Assembly (NCBI RefSeq): GCF_000233715.2
Contig: NC_021184.1
Coordinates: 744,001 to 808,000 of the forward strand
Source of the DNA: Desulfoscipio gibsoniae DSM 7213
GTDB taxonomy: Bacteria; Bacillota; Desulfotomaculia; Desulfotomaculales; Desulfallaceae
Direction: 5' to 3'
Length of the DNA: 64,000 nt
In this document: piece by piece, positions 52,429 through 61,565 of the stretch
Position numbering within the stretch: the stretch's first letter is position 1
How the letters are laid out: every line of letters begins with the position of its first letter
Notes under the pieces: generated by a model
Told to the model about the DNA's origin: nothing
The model's input: only the letters and a program-made list of their open reading frames with translations
The model's database searches: none
Made by a program: the position numbers and the translations under genes

Positions 52429-53681
52429 GTTCCTTTTACAGTGGTTTTCAATATCTGCCACATTTCATCGGAAACTACCCCCAAACGCCAGAGTGCGATG
52501 CCGTCCAGGTTATATTGCTTGGCTATGCCAACTTTGGTTAGTATGCTTTGCGGGGTTTCCGTGGGGGCGGAGATGCCCAGGAGCAGTTTTTGCGCCGGGA
52601 CAACCGCAGTAGCCGACTCCACGGCTTGGATGACCTGGTTGACCGGCTCCGGTGTGGAACCGTAATCGTATGCCATAATAATTATTTTATCCGTTACTTT
52701 CCCCAGTGCTTGATAATCGTAACCCTTGTAGGAACTGTTGGGGGCATGCAGTGTAACGGTCAGGGTCTTGCCTGCCGCCTGCAGTTGTTCAAACAGTAAG
52801 CTGACAAAACTGGTAAAGCTGTTTTGCACAGCTTGTAATTGTGCTCCGGTATCCCGGTAACCTAAACCTTCAAGGTTAAGATTAACGCTGTCATACGAAT
52901 TGATTTCTTTTAATATATCCGCAACGGCCTGATTCATGGCATTCTCGTTAGTTAGTAAGTTAGTGATGGTGCCATCTTCGTCTGTGACGTGAACCACCAT
53001 CTCGGTGCGTATGTTATATGACCGGGCTGCGTCAAGAACATTCTCCCAGCCATCCGGGCGCTGCCAGCCTGTCCTGCTCTGCGTTAACAAATTGCCCTGC
53101 CCGTCAAGGCTGTACCAGCCCAGGGCCAGATCGGATACCAGGCCTGTGTTTCCGGCTGCTGTGCCGGGGTAAGGCACGCCGAACAGATTGCCCCAGCTGC
53201 TGGTTTGCGCATCGCCCAGGGCGTAGAAACCTACCACAGTCATCTGCTGTGGGGGGGAAGTAATTTTCACGGTGCTGGTAACATTATCCCACACCACCTG
53301 GCAATCGAAAGCTTCACTGAAAAATCGCAGCGGAATCAGCGTTCTCCCATCCAGGTTTAGTGGCGGTACCTCCAATGGGATGGGGGTCTGGTTGCGATAA
53401 CCGGTATTGCTGCCCATTTGCAGCAGCACGGCGTTGTTCCCATCGGTGGCGTTTATCGTTTGTGCGGCACCATCCCAGGTGACCTGTACATTCAATGCTT
53501 CGGCAATAGCCCTGAAGGGAACCAGGGTGCGTCCGCTTTGGATGACGGGCTGTACGTCAAAACTAACCGGCAAACCGTCAATGAGTACAGAAATCTGCTT
53601 GTGTTCTTGAGCCGGGGCCGCAGTTGCGAATCCGCAGGCTAAAAAAAACAGCAGGGCCATAGTTAAGAATAAACGTTTCAT
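52425..53681 (-). CDS. Secreted GH18-like protein with copper-amine-oxidase-N-like domain
   Basis: Exported protein of 418 residues. Signal peptide (LFLTMALLFFLACGFATAAPA) is followed by a stalk domain of the copper amine oxidase N-terminal type (ISVLIDGLPVSFDVQPVI...GRTLVPFRAIAEAL; second half GRTLIPLRFFSEAF), about 30-145. The rest is a glycoside hydrolase 18 barrel similar to spore cortex N-acetylglucosaminidases. The catalytic segment reads DSVNLNLEGL: the final Glu is kept, the two inner Asp of DxxDxDxE are Asn. MAYDYG near residue 335 is a typical GH18 strand. Probably acts on peptidoglycan; activity is uncertain. Confidence 0.82.
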   Translation of the reverse strand: MKRLFLTMALLFFLACGFATAAPAQEHKQISVLIDGLPVSFDVQPVIQSGRTLVPFRAIAEALNVQVTWDGAAQTINATDGNNAVLLQMGSNTGYRNQTPIPLEVPPLNLDGRTLIPLRFFSEAFDCQVVWDNVTSTVKITSPPQQMTVVGFYALGDAQTSSWGNLFGVPYPGTAAGNTGLVSDLALGWYSLDGQGNLLTQSRTGWQRPDGWENVLDAARSYNIRTEMVVHVTDEDGTITNLLTNENAMNQAVADILKEINSYDSVNLNLEGLGYRDTGAQLQAVQNSFTSFVSLLFEQLQAAGKTLTVTLHAPNSSYKGYDYQALGKVTDKIIIMAYDYGSTPEPVNQVIQAVESATAVVPAQKLLLGISAPTETPQSILTKVGIAKQYNLDGIALWRLGVVSDEMWQILKTTVKGT

Positions 53682-53803
53682 AATAGGTAGATTACCTCCC
53701 GATTGAAATTGATGCGACGTCGCTTGTCGTGACGTATCATACTGGCATTATAACATGATGGCAATGAATTGCGAGGCCGGATCAAATAACTAATAACAAA
53801 AGG

Positions 53804-53965
53804 TTTGCCTTGATATTTGTAGTCATGCAGTTCCGTTGGACTTATCCCCGTATCAGGGTGGACCAGCTCATGGGTTTTGGTTGGAAGGTACTGATGCCCC
53901 TTGCCCTGGCCAACATATTTATAACCGGTATAGGAATGATGATTTACCAAGCGATAGGATGGTGA
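53804..53965 (+). pseudogene. nuoH C-terminal remnant
   Basis: Plus-strand reading gives [19 protein letters not shown] followed by [14 protein letters not shown] and a last hydrophobic segment ending at TGA 53963-53965. This is the C-terminus of NADH-quinone oxidoreductase subunit H (the PRxRxDQLM...WK motif). No N-terminal part is upstream; the open frame extends only to about 53775. No other nuo gene follows. Confidence 0.8.
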
Positions 53966-54008
53966 ATTCCCCACTGGCTTCAAACAAATGGGAATAGTAC
54001 ATTACTAG

Positions 54009-54052
54009 GCCCGCTAAAAAGAGCCCCGTTTTAGGGGCTCTTTTTAGCGGGC
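54009..54052. terminator. Strong bidirectional terminator
   Basis: GCCCGCTAAAAAGAGCCCC and GGGGCTCTTTTTAGCGGGC perfect 19-bp arms around a 6-base loop, lying between the nuoH remnant and a convergent lipoprotein gene. Confidence 0.8.
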
Positions 54053-54116
54053 TGGTGGCCTTTAAACCCTTAGCTTTTCCATCTTTTAACTTTCAATACT
54101 CGGTGCCATATTGCTG

Positions 54117-54812
54117 TCAATCACCGTTTGGTGTTGCAGGGGTTGGCTGTTGTTGTTCATCGGCTTTCGTTTCGCTGTCTTGCTGTGATTGGTTTTGAGG
54201 CTGTTGTTCTTCGGGCCTGGTTTCCCGGGCCGGAGCGGGTTGCTTGATTTCCTGAGTCGGTCTGGCCTGGGTGACCGGTTCCCTGGTCGTTGGTGCAGGT
54301 GTTGGCGCTGGAGTTGGAGCGGCTTGTGCTTTTCCCTCTTCCGGGTCTTCTTCGTCTTCCTCAGACTCTTCTTTTATTTCAAAGCCGACTCCGTTAATGG
54401 CTTTGTCTGTTTTGTCCAATTTTACGGCTACTAATTTAAGGTTGCCGTCTTTATCCTTGGCCTTTTCACCATCCGTATAATCCAGCTGTACATCAAGCCA
54501 GAGAAAGTCCTGTACAGGGACCCTTTGAATCACTTTACTTACCTTTAAGTCTTCCTCATCCTGACCGGTATTTAATAGTATGTAGCTGTTATTATTGTCG
54601 TGGGCCCAGGTTACCATGGGCCTGTCCTCCGTGGTGGAAGACACTTTTTTGATGGATGCGGGCAGCTCATCAATGTCCACTTGGCTAAAACCAATGCTGG
54701 ATTCCTTGGGAATTAATGTTTGCTCCGGGGGAGCCGGTTTTTGCTGGGCCTGGTTGCAGCCAAAAATAACCAGGGTTGACAAAGCCAAAACAAAAACGGT
54801 TAGTTTTTTCAT
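54117..54812 (-). CDS. Lipoprotein with low-complexity C-terminus
   Basis: Lipoprotein of 231 residues: signal plus lipobox VIFGC (Cys19), then a domain of about 110 residues (with DNNNSYILLNTGQDEED) that may resemble protease-inhibitor-like folds. It ends in an acidic stretch (EESEEDEEDPEEG) and a long Pro/Ala/Thr/Gln/Glu-rich tail containing APTPAPTPAPTT. The tail suggests a cell-wall-spanning flexible segment. Upstream TAGGAG-like site (GGGAGGTCATAGT on minus). Function unknown; single-gene unit. Confidence 0.7.
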   Translation of the reverse strand: MKKLTVFVLALSTLVIFGCNQAQQKPAPPEQTLIPKESSIGFSQVDIDELPASIKKVSSTTEDRPMVTWAHDNNNSYILLNTGQDEEDLKVSKVIQRVPVQDFLWLDVQLDYTDGEKAKDKDGNLKLVAVKLDKTDKAINGVGFEIKEESEEDEEDPEEGKAQAAPTPAPTPAPTTREPVTQARPTQEIKQPAPARETRPEEQQPQNQSQQDSETKADEQQQPTPATPNGD

Positions 54813-55251
54813 ACTATGACCTCCCGATTTTTGTTTTATCTTTTGTCTAAAACCCTGGCTCTATACGTTAATTTATTACAACTTTGGCAGCAAAAAGGCA
54901 GGTGATTACTATAAAGGCCGGGATTATAAGGGAGCTAAAAGTAGTTACTTAAGAATCGCGTATGGCGTGTTTTATAGCCAATTTAAAGGGCTATTATAGT
55001 TAATTATTTTATTTGGACCGGCTGCAGGAACTTAACTCGATGTAGATACGTCCTTTAAATTAATAACTTTTTGCTATATAATTACTTGATTGTTAAGAAA
55101 GGGTGATGTACATTTTTTTATTGTACGGCAAGGGCGCAAGGCCTAAAGGTTAGAGGTTAATGTATATTTACTGTTACCTACTGTTATGCAAGTTCGGCAA
55201 TATTTCCTCTATAGCAGTATTCCTAAATAATGAAATGAAAGGAACGGTAAT
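54813..55251. other. Intergenic region
   Basis: About 440 bp between divergent genes, AT-rich. It contains GGCGCAAGGCCTAAAGG near 55131-55147, which faintly recalls part of a c-di-GMP riboswitch, but the remaining conserved parts are absent. No gene or firm signal is seen. Confidence 0.4.
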
Positions 55252-56862
55252 ATGCGTAAAATTATTATTATATTGGTGTCAGTGGCGGCATTGCTGCTGT
55301 CATGTAACGCTGCCTTTGCCCAAACGAGTAATTTTAAACTGGGCAATGAGCTTTTGATGACCAAGTATCACCACTTGATTGAGGGGAAAAGGGCGGGGCT
55401 GGTTACCAACCAAAGCGGTGTCAACAGCCAGGGGGTAAGCACCATTGATGTGCTGGCCGGCGACCCGTCCATCCAGTTGACAGCGTTGTTCGGACCCGAG
55501 CATGGTATTGACGGTAAGGCTAAAGCCGGTGCCTATGTGGAATCCTATACGCACCCGGTACTGGGTATACCTGTTTACAGCCTGTACGGGGCTACCAGGG
55601 AACCCACCGCTGAGATGCTAAAAAACGTGGATGTGCTGGTGTTTGATGTGCAGGATATTGGGGCCAGATCCTACACCTATATGTCCACCCTTAATTACTG
55701 CATGGTGGCAGCACAGAAAAACAATAAAACCGTGGTGGTGCTGGACCGTCCCAACCCGGTGGGTGGTGTGATAGTGGAAGGTCCCATGATGGAAGACCCT
55801 TATATCACCTTTGTGGGTGTGGATAATTTACCCATGGCTCACGGTATGACGGCCGGGGAACTGGCCAAGTTCTATAACCGTAAAATTGGTGCCAACCTTG
55901 AAGTGGTGCCCATGGAGGGTTATGCCAGGTCCATGATCTACCAGGATACCGGCTTATCCTGGGTGCAAACTTCGCCCAATATACCCGACCTGGATGCTGT
56001 TTTCGGTTATATGGCTACTGGATTGGGGGAAGGAACGGGTATCGGGCAGGCCGATACGTTCAAGTGGATTGGCGGTAATGGTGTGGATGCCCGGAAGTTT
56101 GCCGACTTATTAAATAATGCCGGGCTGCCGGGTGTGGTTTTTGTTCCTGAAACAAAGGGCGAAAGGGGTGGTGTGCGGTTAAATATTACAGACTATCATG
56201 CCTTTAACCCGGCTAAAACAGGTATTTACGCTTTAACCTATGCTCACTCGTTAACTAACTTTACAGTGCCCAAAAGCGGCGCAACCGTGGTAATGTTTGA
56301 TAAAATTATGGGGACCAATAAAATAGGCCAGTACCTGGAGCAGGGACTGACACCCCAGCAAATAGAAGCGCAATATGCCGGGGCGCTGAACCGTTTCAAG
56401 GAACTGCGGAAACAATATTTGATTTATGGCGACGGGACCGGGCAGAATGCCGGTGGTGATGGCGGTTCGAATGCCGATCAGGATACCAATCAAGATGCTG
56501 GTCAGGTTCAACAGCAGCCCATCAGTGTTATAGTTGAGGGCCGGGCCATAGACTTTGATGCGGCTCCCTTTGTGGATGCCAATAACCGCTTGATGGTTCC
56601 GCTCCGGGCCATTGTCGAGGCTCTGGCTGCGACGGTGGACTATGACGAAGAAACAAGGGAAATTACCATCGTCAAGCAGGGCCAAACAAACATATTTATG
56701 CTGAATAGTAACATGGTGCTGGTAGGTGGAGAGCTTAAGAGTATGGATACAATGCCTGTGGTTAAAAACAGCCGCACCATGGTGCCGGTGCGCTATGTAG
56801 GTGAATATTTCGGCGCGCAGGTTAACTGGGATCCCGCAACCCGCATAGTTACAGTTGACTAA
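55252..56862 (+). CDS. NamZ-like exo-N-acetylmuramidase (DUF1343) with C-terminal stalk domain
   Basis: Exported protein of 536 residues. The signal peptide ends near AFA (about 24). The DUF1343 domain (about 28-395) shows GLVTNQSGVNSQG, LFGPEHGIDG, DVLVFDVQDIGARSYTYM (spanning about 126-143), LDRPNPVGG and SPNIPDLDAV; the family member NamZ removes terminal N-acetylmuramic acid from muropeptides. A Gly/Asp/Gln-rich linker (about 400-425) leads to a copper-amine-oxidase-N-like domain (FVDANNRLMVPLRAIVEAL; RTMVPVRYVGEYFGAQV). The start ATG follows GAAAGGAACGGTAAT. Role: peptidoglycan turnover. Confidence 0.88.
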   Translation: MRKIIIILVSVAALLLSCNAAFAQTSNFKLGNELLMTKYHHLIEGKRAGLVTNQSGVNSQGVSTIDVLAGDPSIQLTALFGPEHGIDGKAKAGAYVESYTHPVLGIPVYSLYGATREPTAEMLKNVDVLVFDVQDIGARSYTYMSTLNYCMVAAQKNNKTVVVLDRPNPVGGVIVEGPMMEDPYITFVGVDNLPMAHGMTAGELAKFYNRKIGANLEVVPMEGYARSMIYQDTGLSWVQTSPNIPDLDAVFGYMATGLGEGTGIGQADTFKWIGGNGVDARKFADLLNNAGLPGVVFVPETKGERGGVRLNITDYHAFNPAKTGIYALTYAHSLTNFTVPKSGATVVMFDKIMGTNKIGQYLEQGLTPQQIEAQYAGALNRFKELRKQYLIYGDGTGQNAGGDGGSNADQDTNQDAGQVQQQPISVIVEGRAIDFDAAPFVDANNRLMVPLRAIVEALAATVDYDEETREITIVKQGQTNIFMLNSNMVLVGGELKSMDTMPVVKNSRTMVPVRYVGEYFGAQVNWDPATRIVTVD

Positions 56863-56917
56863 CTGTAGGCGTTTTAATGGGTTTCTGATCAACGGTAAAT
56901 TGTTGATGGTATGTAAA

Positions 56918-56966
56918 TAGGCGTTGTTGAAATCCTCTGATTCACCTTGGATTTCTACAACGCCTG
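56918..56966. terminator. Hairpin downstream of the DUF1343 gene
   Basis: AGGCGTTGTTGAAATCC and GGATTTCTACAACGCCT arms with one mismatch; no clear T-run on the plus strand, so terminator function is likely but unproven. Confidence 0.55.
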
Positions 56967-57076
56967 CTTACTTGTTGGAGAAATCAATACATAAAGTTTG
57001 CCAAATATGTTTGCATATTATCAAAAATCAGTATAAATTGTACATGATAAATATTATATCAGCAGGAGGTTTTGTT

Positions 57077-57334
57077 ATGGAACACACCACCAATACAAAA
57101 GTTATTTTCGCCGATGGCATGGAAGAGGCAAAGGAAAAATATCTGGCGCTGGGCTTGAAGACCGAGGACCCCAAAGCGGTTTTGGAGTGCTATAAGGTTT
57201 CCGAGTTGGATGATTTTGATTTAGCCGAGGATTTTAATTTTGTTGGTGAAATTTCGGTATCCCCTGAAGTTATGAATACAATTCGCCAGGACCCTGACAG
57301 GGCCTATGTTTTATACTACATAGAAAACATATGA
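57077..57334 (+). CDS. Small acidic hypothetical protein, 85 residues
   Basis: ATG 57077 with AGCAGGAGGTTTTGTT upstream. Highly acidic soluble protein: KVIFADGMEEAKEKYLALGL, then ELDDFDLAEDFNFVGEISVS and a hydrophobic end YVLYYIENI. No cysteines or membrane helix. I do not recognise a family. The gene stands alone, 120 bp before the cold-shock gene. Confidence 0.7.
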   Translation: MEHTTNTKVIFADGMEEAKEKYLALGLKTEDPKAVLECYKVSELDDFDLAEDFNFVGEISVSPEVMNTIRQDPDRAYVLYYIENI

Positions 57335-57455
57335 TGCAGCAAATGTCTTGCCATTAATTTTCCAAAGTATTAAGCCACGATGCAAAATATGCATGTAATT
57401 TATGCTGTAAAACTGGCCATAATATAAGTAGATTAATTTACAGGAGGAAAGTATA

Positions 57456-57653
57456 TTGCAAGGAACAGTAAAATGGTTCAATGACAGCAAAGGCTATGGA
57501 TTTATTGAAGGTGAAAACGGCAGAGATGTTTTTGTTCATTATTCGGCCATTCTAACCGATGGTTTTAAATCCTTAAGCGAAGGACAGAGGGTGGAATTTG
57601 AAGTTACTGACGGTCCCCGTGGCCAGCAGGCATCCAACGTACAGGTGCTCTAG
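57456..57653 (+). CDS. csp: Cold-shock-domain protein (CspA family)
   Basis: Single-strand nucleic-acid-binding OB-fold protein of 65 residues acting as an RNA chaperone. It shows [27 protein letters not shown], with RNP1 (KGYGFI) and RNP2 (VFVHY). The start is TTG behind AGGAGGAAAGTATA. Followed at once by a terminator. Confidence 0.95.
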   Translation: MQGTVKWFNDSKGYGFIEGENGRDVFVHYSAILTDGFKSLSEGQRVEFEVTDGPRGQQASNVQVL

Positions 57654-57667
57654 TCAAAAGCCAAAAA

Positions 57668-57707
57668 AAACCCCGTGTGACCGGAGTCGCACGGGGTTTA
57701 ATTTTTT
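57668..57707. terminator. Intrinsic terminator after csp (and partly for the convergent gene)
   Basis: AAACCCCGTGTGAC and GTCGCACGGGGTTT arms (one mismatch) followed by AATTTTTTT on the plus strand. Confidence 0.88.
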
Positions 57708-58132
57708 TGATGCAAAAATTTCAGCCAGTCGCCATGCTCAATTACTTCCGCGCTTTCCTCCAGCCAGTGGGCTTTGGTGGGCGGCCATAAATACATATGA
57801 GCCTTGACCGTTTCACCGGTTTCCAAATTTGTAACATCCCTGATTTCCCTTATCAGGTCACTTTGGCTTTCAACGCCTGTAAACTTATGGATTTCATCGA
57901 TTTCCGGCAAAATTACCAGCAGCTCGGGTGATTCAAAAATTACTCCCTTTACTTCCCCTTCGCCATCCTGTACTATCGGATAGCCGTCCTGCAGCAGGTG
58001 ATACATCACTCCTTTAGCCTTGGCCGGAAAGGTTTTAGGTTTACACGACTTTAAATAACGATCATAATTGGCCAGGCCCGGGAGCAGGGTGCCGTACACG
58101 AACAATCTATTTAAATACACAAGCGCCACCAC
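57698..58132 (-). CDS. Gamma-glutamylcyclotransferase (AIG2-like) family protein
   Basis: Protein of about 144 residues of the GGCT-like fold, which cyclises gamma-glutamyl amides in characterised members. It has the N-terminal FVYGTLLPGLANYDRYL (substrate loop YGTL), and an acidic residue in EIDEIHKFTG (about 80) that could be the catalytic Glu. C-terminal YLWPPTKAHWLE is compatible with the family. Start is GTG at 58132 or 58129. Substrate unknown. Confidence 0.82.
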   Translation of the reverse strand: MVALVYLNRLFVYGTLLPGLANYDRYLKSCKPKTFPAKAKGVMYHLLQDGYPIVQDGEGEVKGVIFESPELLVILPEIDEIHKFTGVESQSDLIREIRDVTNLETGETVKAHMYLWPPTKAHWLEESAEVIEHGDWLKFLHQKN

Positions 58133-58221
58133 CTTTGTATAGGGTTTGAATAATACTTTCTGTTTAACAAGGGAATTTCCTTTATTATTGTAAGAATATT
58201 TTAAAAAAACCCGGACTTTTT

Positions 58222-59646
58222 TTATTTACTGTTGGATATGCCGCCAGGTTTGTTTTTAAATTGGTTGCCGGTACTGATATTGCCCCGGGCCAGAGATGCG
58301 AATATGCCGGCCAAACAGGTGGCGGCGAAAACAATAAAGGCTGTTTTAATGCTCTTGGTGAGCAGGCTTACGTCGGCTTGGTTAAGTTCCACATGACCAA
58401 TAAACATGGCCATAATTAATGTGGCTATGGCCATGCTGATGGCCTGCCCGGTTAAACGCATGGTGCCCAGGGTGGATGAGGCGATGCCGTAAAATTTCTT
58501 TTCCACCGAGCCCATGATGGCATTGCTGTTGGGCGAGGAGAACAGGGCAAAGCCTATTCCCAAAAGGGCCAGGTTTATAAGCACAAACCAGATGGGGGTT
58601 TGCTCGGTTAAAAAAACAAAAATAAACAATCCCAAAGTGGTCAAAGTCATACCCCATGAGGCCACCACCCTGGGCTGTACCCGGTCGGACAGCTTACCCG
58701 CAAAGGGTGATAATAGCGCCATGAGCACAGGCTGGGACAATAAAATAAAGCCGGCCTGCTGGGAATTGTAGCCCATGACTACCTGTAGATAAAGGGAAAG
58801 TAAAAAACCCACAGCAGAGGTGGCGCTATAGTTAATGAGTGCCGCCAGATTGGAAAAAGTAAAGGTGATATTTCGACTAAACAGCTTTATATTGAGTACC
58901 GGGAACTCGGTTTTCATTTCATGCCAGATGAAAATAGCCAGTATGATAAGGCCGGCGATAAGCAGGTAACCAGACCAGGTTGCGGTGGTGATGCTGGATA
59001 TGCCGTACATAAAGGCCACCAGACCAACTGAGTAAAGGACCGCTCCGGTAATGTCATAGCTTTCTCCCCTGGCGCCCGCCCATTCTCCTTTGAGTTTGGT
59101 TAGGCTCATAATAATAACGGCTAAACCAATTAGTACACAGAGATAAAAAATAGATGGCCAGCCCAAATTATGGTTTAAAGTACCGCCTAGCACGGGACCC
59201 AGGGAGAGGCCGGTATAAACCGTGGCTACATTGATGCCCAGTATTTTGCCCCTTTCCTGGGGGGGGAACACCGAGGTCAGTATAGCCATGGCGGTGCCGA
59301 AAACCATGGCGCTGCCGATGCCCTGCAATAACCTGAAGGCAATAAGCATTTCAACTGATGCGGCCAGGCCACATAACAGAGAAGACAATGTGAAAAAGAT
59401 CATGCCGGCAATGAATACTTTTTTCCGGCCCACAATGTCCGCAAATCTGCCGAAGGGCACCAGAAAGGCCGCCGAAGCCAGTATGTAACTGGTGACCACC
59501 CAGCTTAAGTGCATGGCGCCGGCGTTGAACTGTTCACCGATGGAAGGTATGGCCAAATTTACGGCGCTGCCCATGAAGGGTGTTAAAAATGATGCCATGG
59601 TAATGGTAATCAGGGTATGCCTTTTAAATTGCGCATCCTGGGTCAA
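58222..59646 (-). CDS. MFS drug/proton antiporter (EmrB/QacA-like)
   Basis: Major facilitator transporter of 474 residues with about 14 hydrophobic segments, the DHA2 layout. Visible are the loop motif GRFADIVGRKKVF (motif A, about 66), RLLQGIGSAMVFG (motif B, about 107) and GPVLGGTLNHNLGW (motif C, about 153). Start is TTG behind GGAGGTGTTGGAA. The cargo cannot be inferred. No regulator is adjacent. Confidence 0.88.
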   Translation of the reverse strand: MTQDAQFKRHTLITITMASFLTPFMGSAVNLAIPSIGEQFNAGAMHLSWVVTSYILASAAFLVPFGRFADIVGRKKVFIAGMIFFTLSSLLCGLAASVEMLIAFRLLQGIGSAMVFGTAMAILTSVFPPQERGKILGINVATVYTGLSLGPVLGGTLNHNLGWPSIFYLCVLIGLAVIIMSLTKLKGEWAGARGESYDITGAVLYSVGLVAFMYGISSITTATWSGYLLIAGLIILAIFIWHEMKTEFPVLNIKLFSRNITFTFSNLAALINYSATSAVGFLLSLYLQVVMGYNSQQAGFILLSQPVLMALLSPFAGKLSDRVQPRVVASWGMTLTTLGLFIFVFLTEQTPIWFVLINLALLGIGFALFSSPNSNAIMGSVEKKFYGIASSTLGTMRLTGQAISMAIATLIMAMFIGHVELNQADVSLLTKSIKTAFIVFAATCLAGIFASLARGNISTGNQFKNKPGGISNSK

Positions 59647-59818
59647 ATTCCAACACCTCCGGTTAATAACGAGCCTAACGAGCCTGGGATGAATATAATT
59701 GGCTACACCATTACTTTATAACTAAACTTATAACCTGTAAAGCGGTGCGGTGTTTGTTCCTCAGGCCGGTTGATGGAGATTTTTAATTTCCAGGATGCGG
59801 TTGTGGGTAGCGGTTGTC

Positions 59819-61195
59819 TCAGTGTCCTGCCAGAAACAGGTAACGTGCTAATATCAATATACTGAGCAGCCACATCAGCCAGTGAACCTCCCGGGTGCGG
59901 CCGCTGACTGCTTTGAGCAAGGTATAAAATACTATGCCGGCAGCAATGCCGTTGGCAATACTGCCGGTAAAGGGCATGAGCACGATGGTTAAAAACGCAG
60001 GCAGGCCTTCGGTAAAATCGATAAAGTCAATATTTTTCATAGACTGGGCCATCAGCAAGCCAACGATGATTAGCGCCGGGGCTGTGGCCACCCCGGGTAT
60101 TAGCCCGGCCAGCGGGGCCAGCACCAATGCCAGCAGAAATAGTACGCCTGTGGTGACAGCGGTGAGGCCGGTGCGCCCGCCTTCGGCAACGCCGGCCGTA
60201 CTTTCCACATAAGCGGTTACAGAGCTGGTGCCCATAAGTGCGCCGAAGGATACACCGCAGGCATCAACCAGCATAGCCCGGCCCAGCCGGGGTGACTGCC
60301 CGTTTTTATCCAGCAGACCTGCCTTTCCGGCTGTGCCTACCAGTGTGCCGAAGGTGTCAAATAATTCCACGAAGGTAAAGGTGAAAATTATCGACCACAG
60401 ACCCATCTCCAGCGCACCGGCCAGGTCCAGCTTGCCCACCGCCAGTGTGGAAAAATCGGGCAGGGCAAAGGGTTGAAAGCCGGTGGGTATGCTGGTTACA
60501 CCCATGGGCAGGCCGATTAATGTAGTGATAAGGATGCCGAATAATATGGCCCCCTTAATCTTTTTGGCCATTAAGAGGGCGGATAGGGCAAGGCCGATCA
60601 GGGCCAGCAGCGTGCCGTTATTGCCAAAGGAGCCCAGGGTGATATTCCATTCAAAAGAACGCAAAGCGGCCACGCCCCCGGCTTCATTCAATGCATCCAG
60701 GGTGGGGGGGATCACCGGCCCGGCCTGAATAACCATGAATTCAGCCATTTTCAAACCCAGCATGGTAATGAACAGGCCAATACCCACAATGATGGCGTTT
60801 TTCATTGATTGGGGTATGGCTACCACCAGCAGCTGGCGAATTTGGGTAACGGTTAAAATAATGAACAATAGGCCTGATATGAATACCGCACCAAGGGCGA
60901 TGGGCCAGGGGATGCCTACGTGTTGGGCGGCCACGGTGGCAAAGTAAGCGTTGAGTCCCATACCCGGGGCCAGGGCAATGGGGAAGTTGACAAGCAGCCC
61001 CATGGCGATGGTTACCACCCCGGCGGCCACGGCGGTGGCGAAAAACACCGCGTTTTTGTCCATGCCCGTGGCGGCCAGTATATTGGGGTTAAGGAACAGT
61101 ATGTAGGCCATGGTCATAAAGGTTGTTAAACCGGCGATTATTTCCGTGCGGGTGTTGGTATCGTGTTCTTTTAGTTTAAACAATTTCTCCAGCAT
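59819..61195 (-). CDS. AzgA-type purine permease (NCS2 / PbuG-like)
   Basis: Hypoxanthine/guanine/adenine permease family protein of 458 residues with about 12-14 membrane segments. ATG at 61195 (CCGGGGGAACAAGC upstream) begins MLEKLFKLKEHDTNTRTEIIAGLTTFMTMAYILF, as usual for this group. Further typical parts are APGMGLNAYFA (about 80), FTFVELFDTFGTLVGTAG (about 286) and GTSSVTAYVESTAGVAEGGRTG (about 330). No purine riboswitch is visible upstream. Together with the 21.2-kb permease it provides nucleobase salvage. Confidence 0.9.
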   Translation of the reverse strand: MLEKLFKLKEHDTNTRTEIIAGLTTFMTMAYILFLNPNILAATGMDKNAVFFATAVAAGVVTIAMGLLVNFPIALAPGMGLNAYFATVAAQHVGIPWPIALGAVFISGLLFIILTVTQIRQLLVVAIPQSMKNAIIVGIGLFITMLGLKMAEFMVIQAGPVIPPTLDALNEAGGVAALRSFEWNITLGSFGNNGTLLALIGLALSALLMAKKIKGAILFGILITTLIGLPMGVTSIPTGFQPFALPDFSTLAVGKLDLAGALEMGLWSIIFTFTFVELFDTFGTLVGTAGKAGLLDKNGQSPRLGRAMLVDACGVSFGALMGTSSVTAYVESTAGVAEGGRTGLTAVTTGVLFLLALVLAPLAGLIPGVATAPALIIVGLLMAQSMKNIDFIDFTEGLPAFLTIVLMPFTGSIANGIAAGIVFYTLLKAVSGRTREVHWLMWLLSILILARYLFLAGH

Positions 61196-61468
61196 GCTTG
61201 TTCCCCCGGTATAATTTATGATCACGCGGTAATGTGCCCGGGTGTGCAGTATGAGCATTATTTGTATTGCTGCTATTCATTAGCCCGAGCTTTTACTTTA
61301 TTCTTCCTAAAAATTATCCCATTATTCCGGAGGAATGATAGCGCTGTTACACTAATAAATCAGGTATGCCACGGCAGGTGTTGCCGCATATGTTAGTTCG
61401 GTTTTGCGATTGGTTGGTGCTTATTTAAGGATTGCTTAGCAGGGCTAGTCTTTTATGCAAGAACATGC

Positions 61469-61526
61469 ATTACCAATTAACTGGTAATTTGCTTGTCTAA
61501 AGATATATTGTTGTCTTACAATATAT
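61469..61526. promoter_or_regulatory. Two palindromes upstream of the tyrosine-rich protein gene
   Basis: ATTACCA-attaac-TGGTAAT at 61469-61488 and ATATATTGT-tgtctt-ACAATATAT at 61503-61526, 40-95 bp before the start codon. They have the size of repressor operators. The rest of the 370-bp gap shows nothing else. Confidence 0.4.
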
Positions 61527-61565
61527 TAAGACATCATGGTAGTGACAGAAAGGAGTTGTATTATT

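Noticed and set aside
53678-53983. A 101-codon minus-strand frame upstream of the GH18-like gene
   Set aside because: The plus strand of the same bases encodes the nuoH C-terminus, a specific match; the minus frame has no recognisable domain.
55125-55160. Possible c-di-GMP-I riboswitch before the DUF1343 gene
   Set aside because: Only GCGCAAGGCCTAAAGG resembles the class; the other conserved segments and stems are missing.
61196-61470. Purine riboswitch upstream of the AzgA-type permease
   Set aside because: Read on the minus strand, the conserved TTTCTACC and surrounding junction bases are not present.
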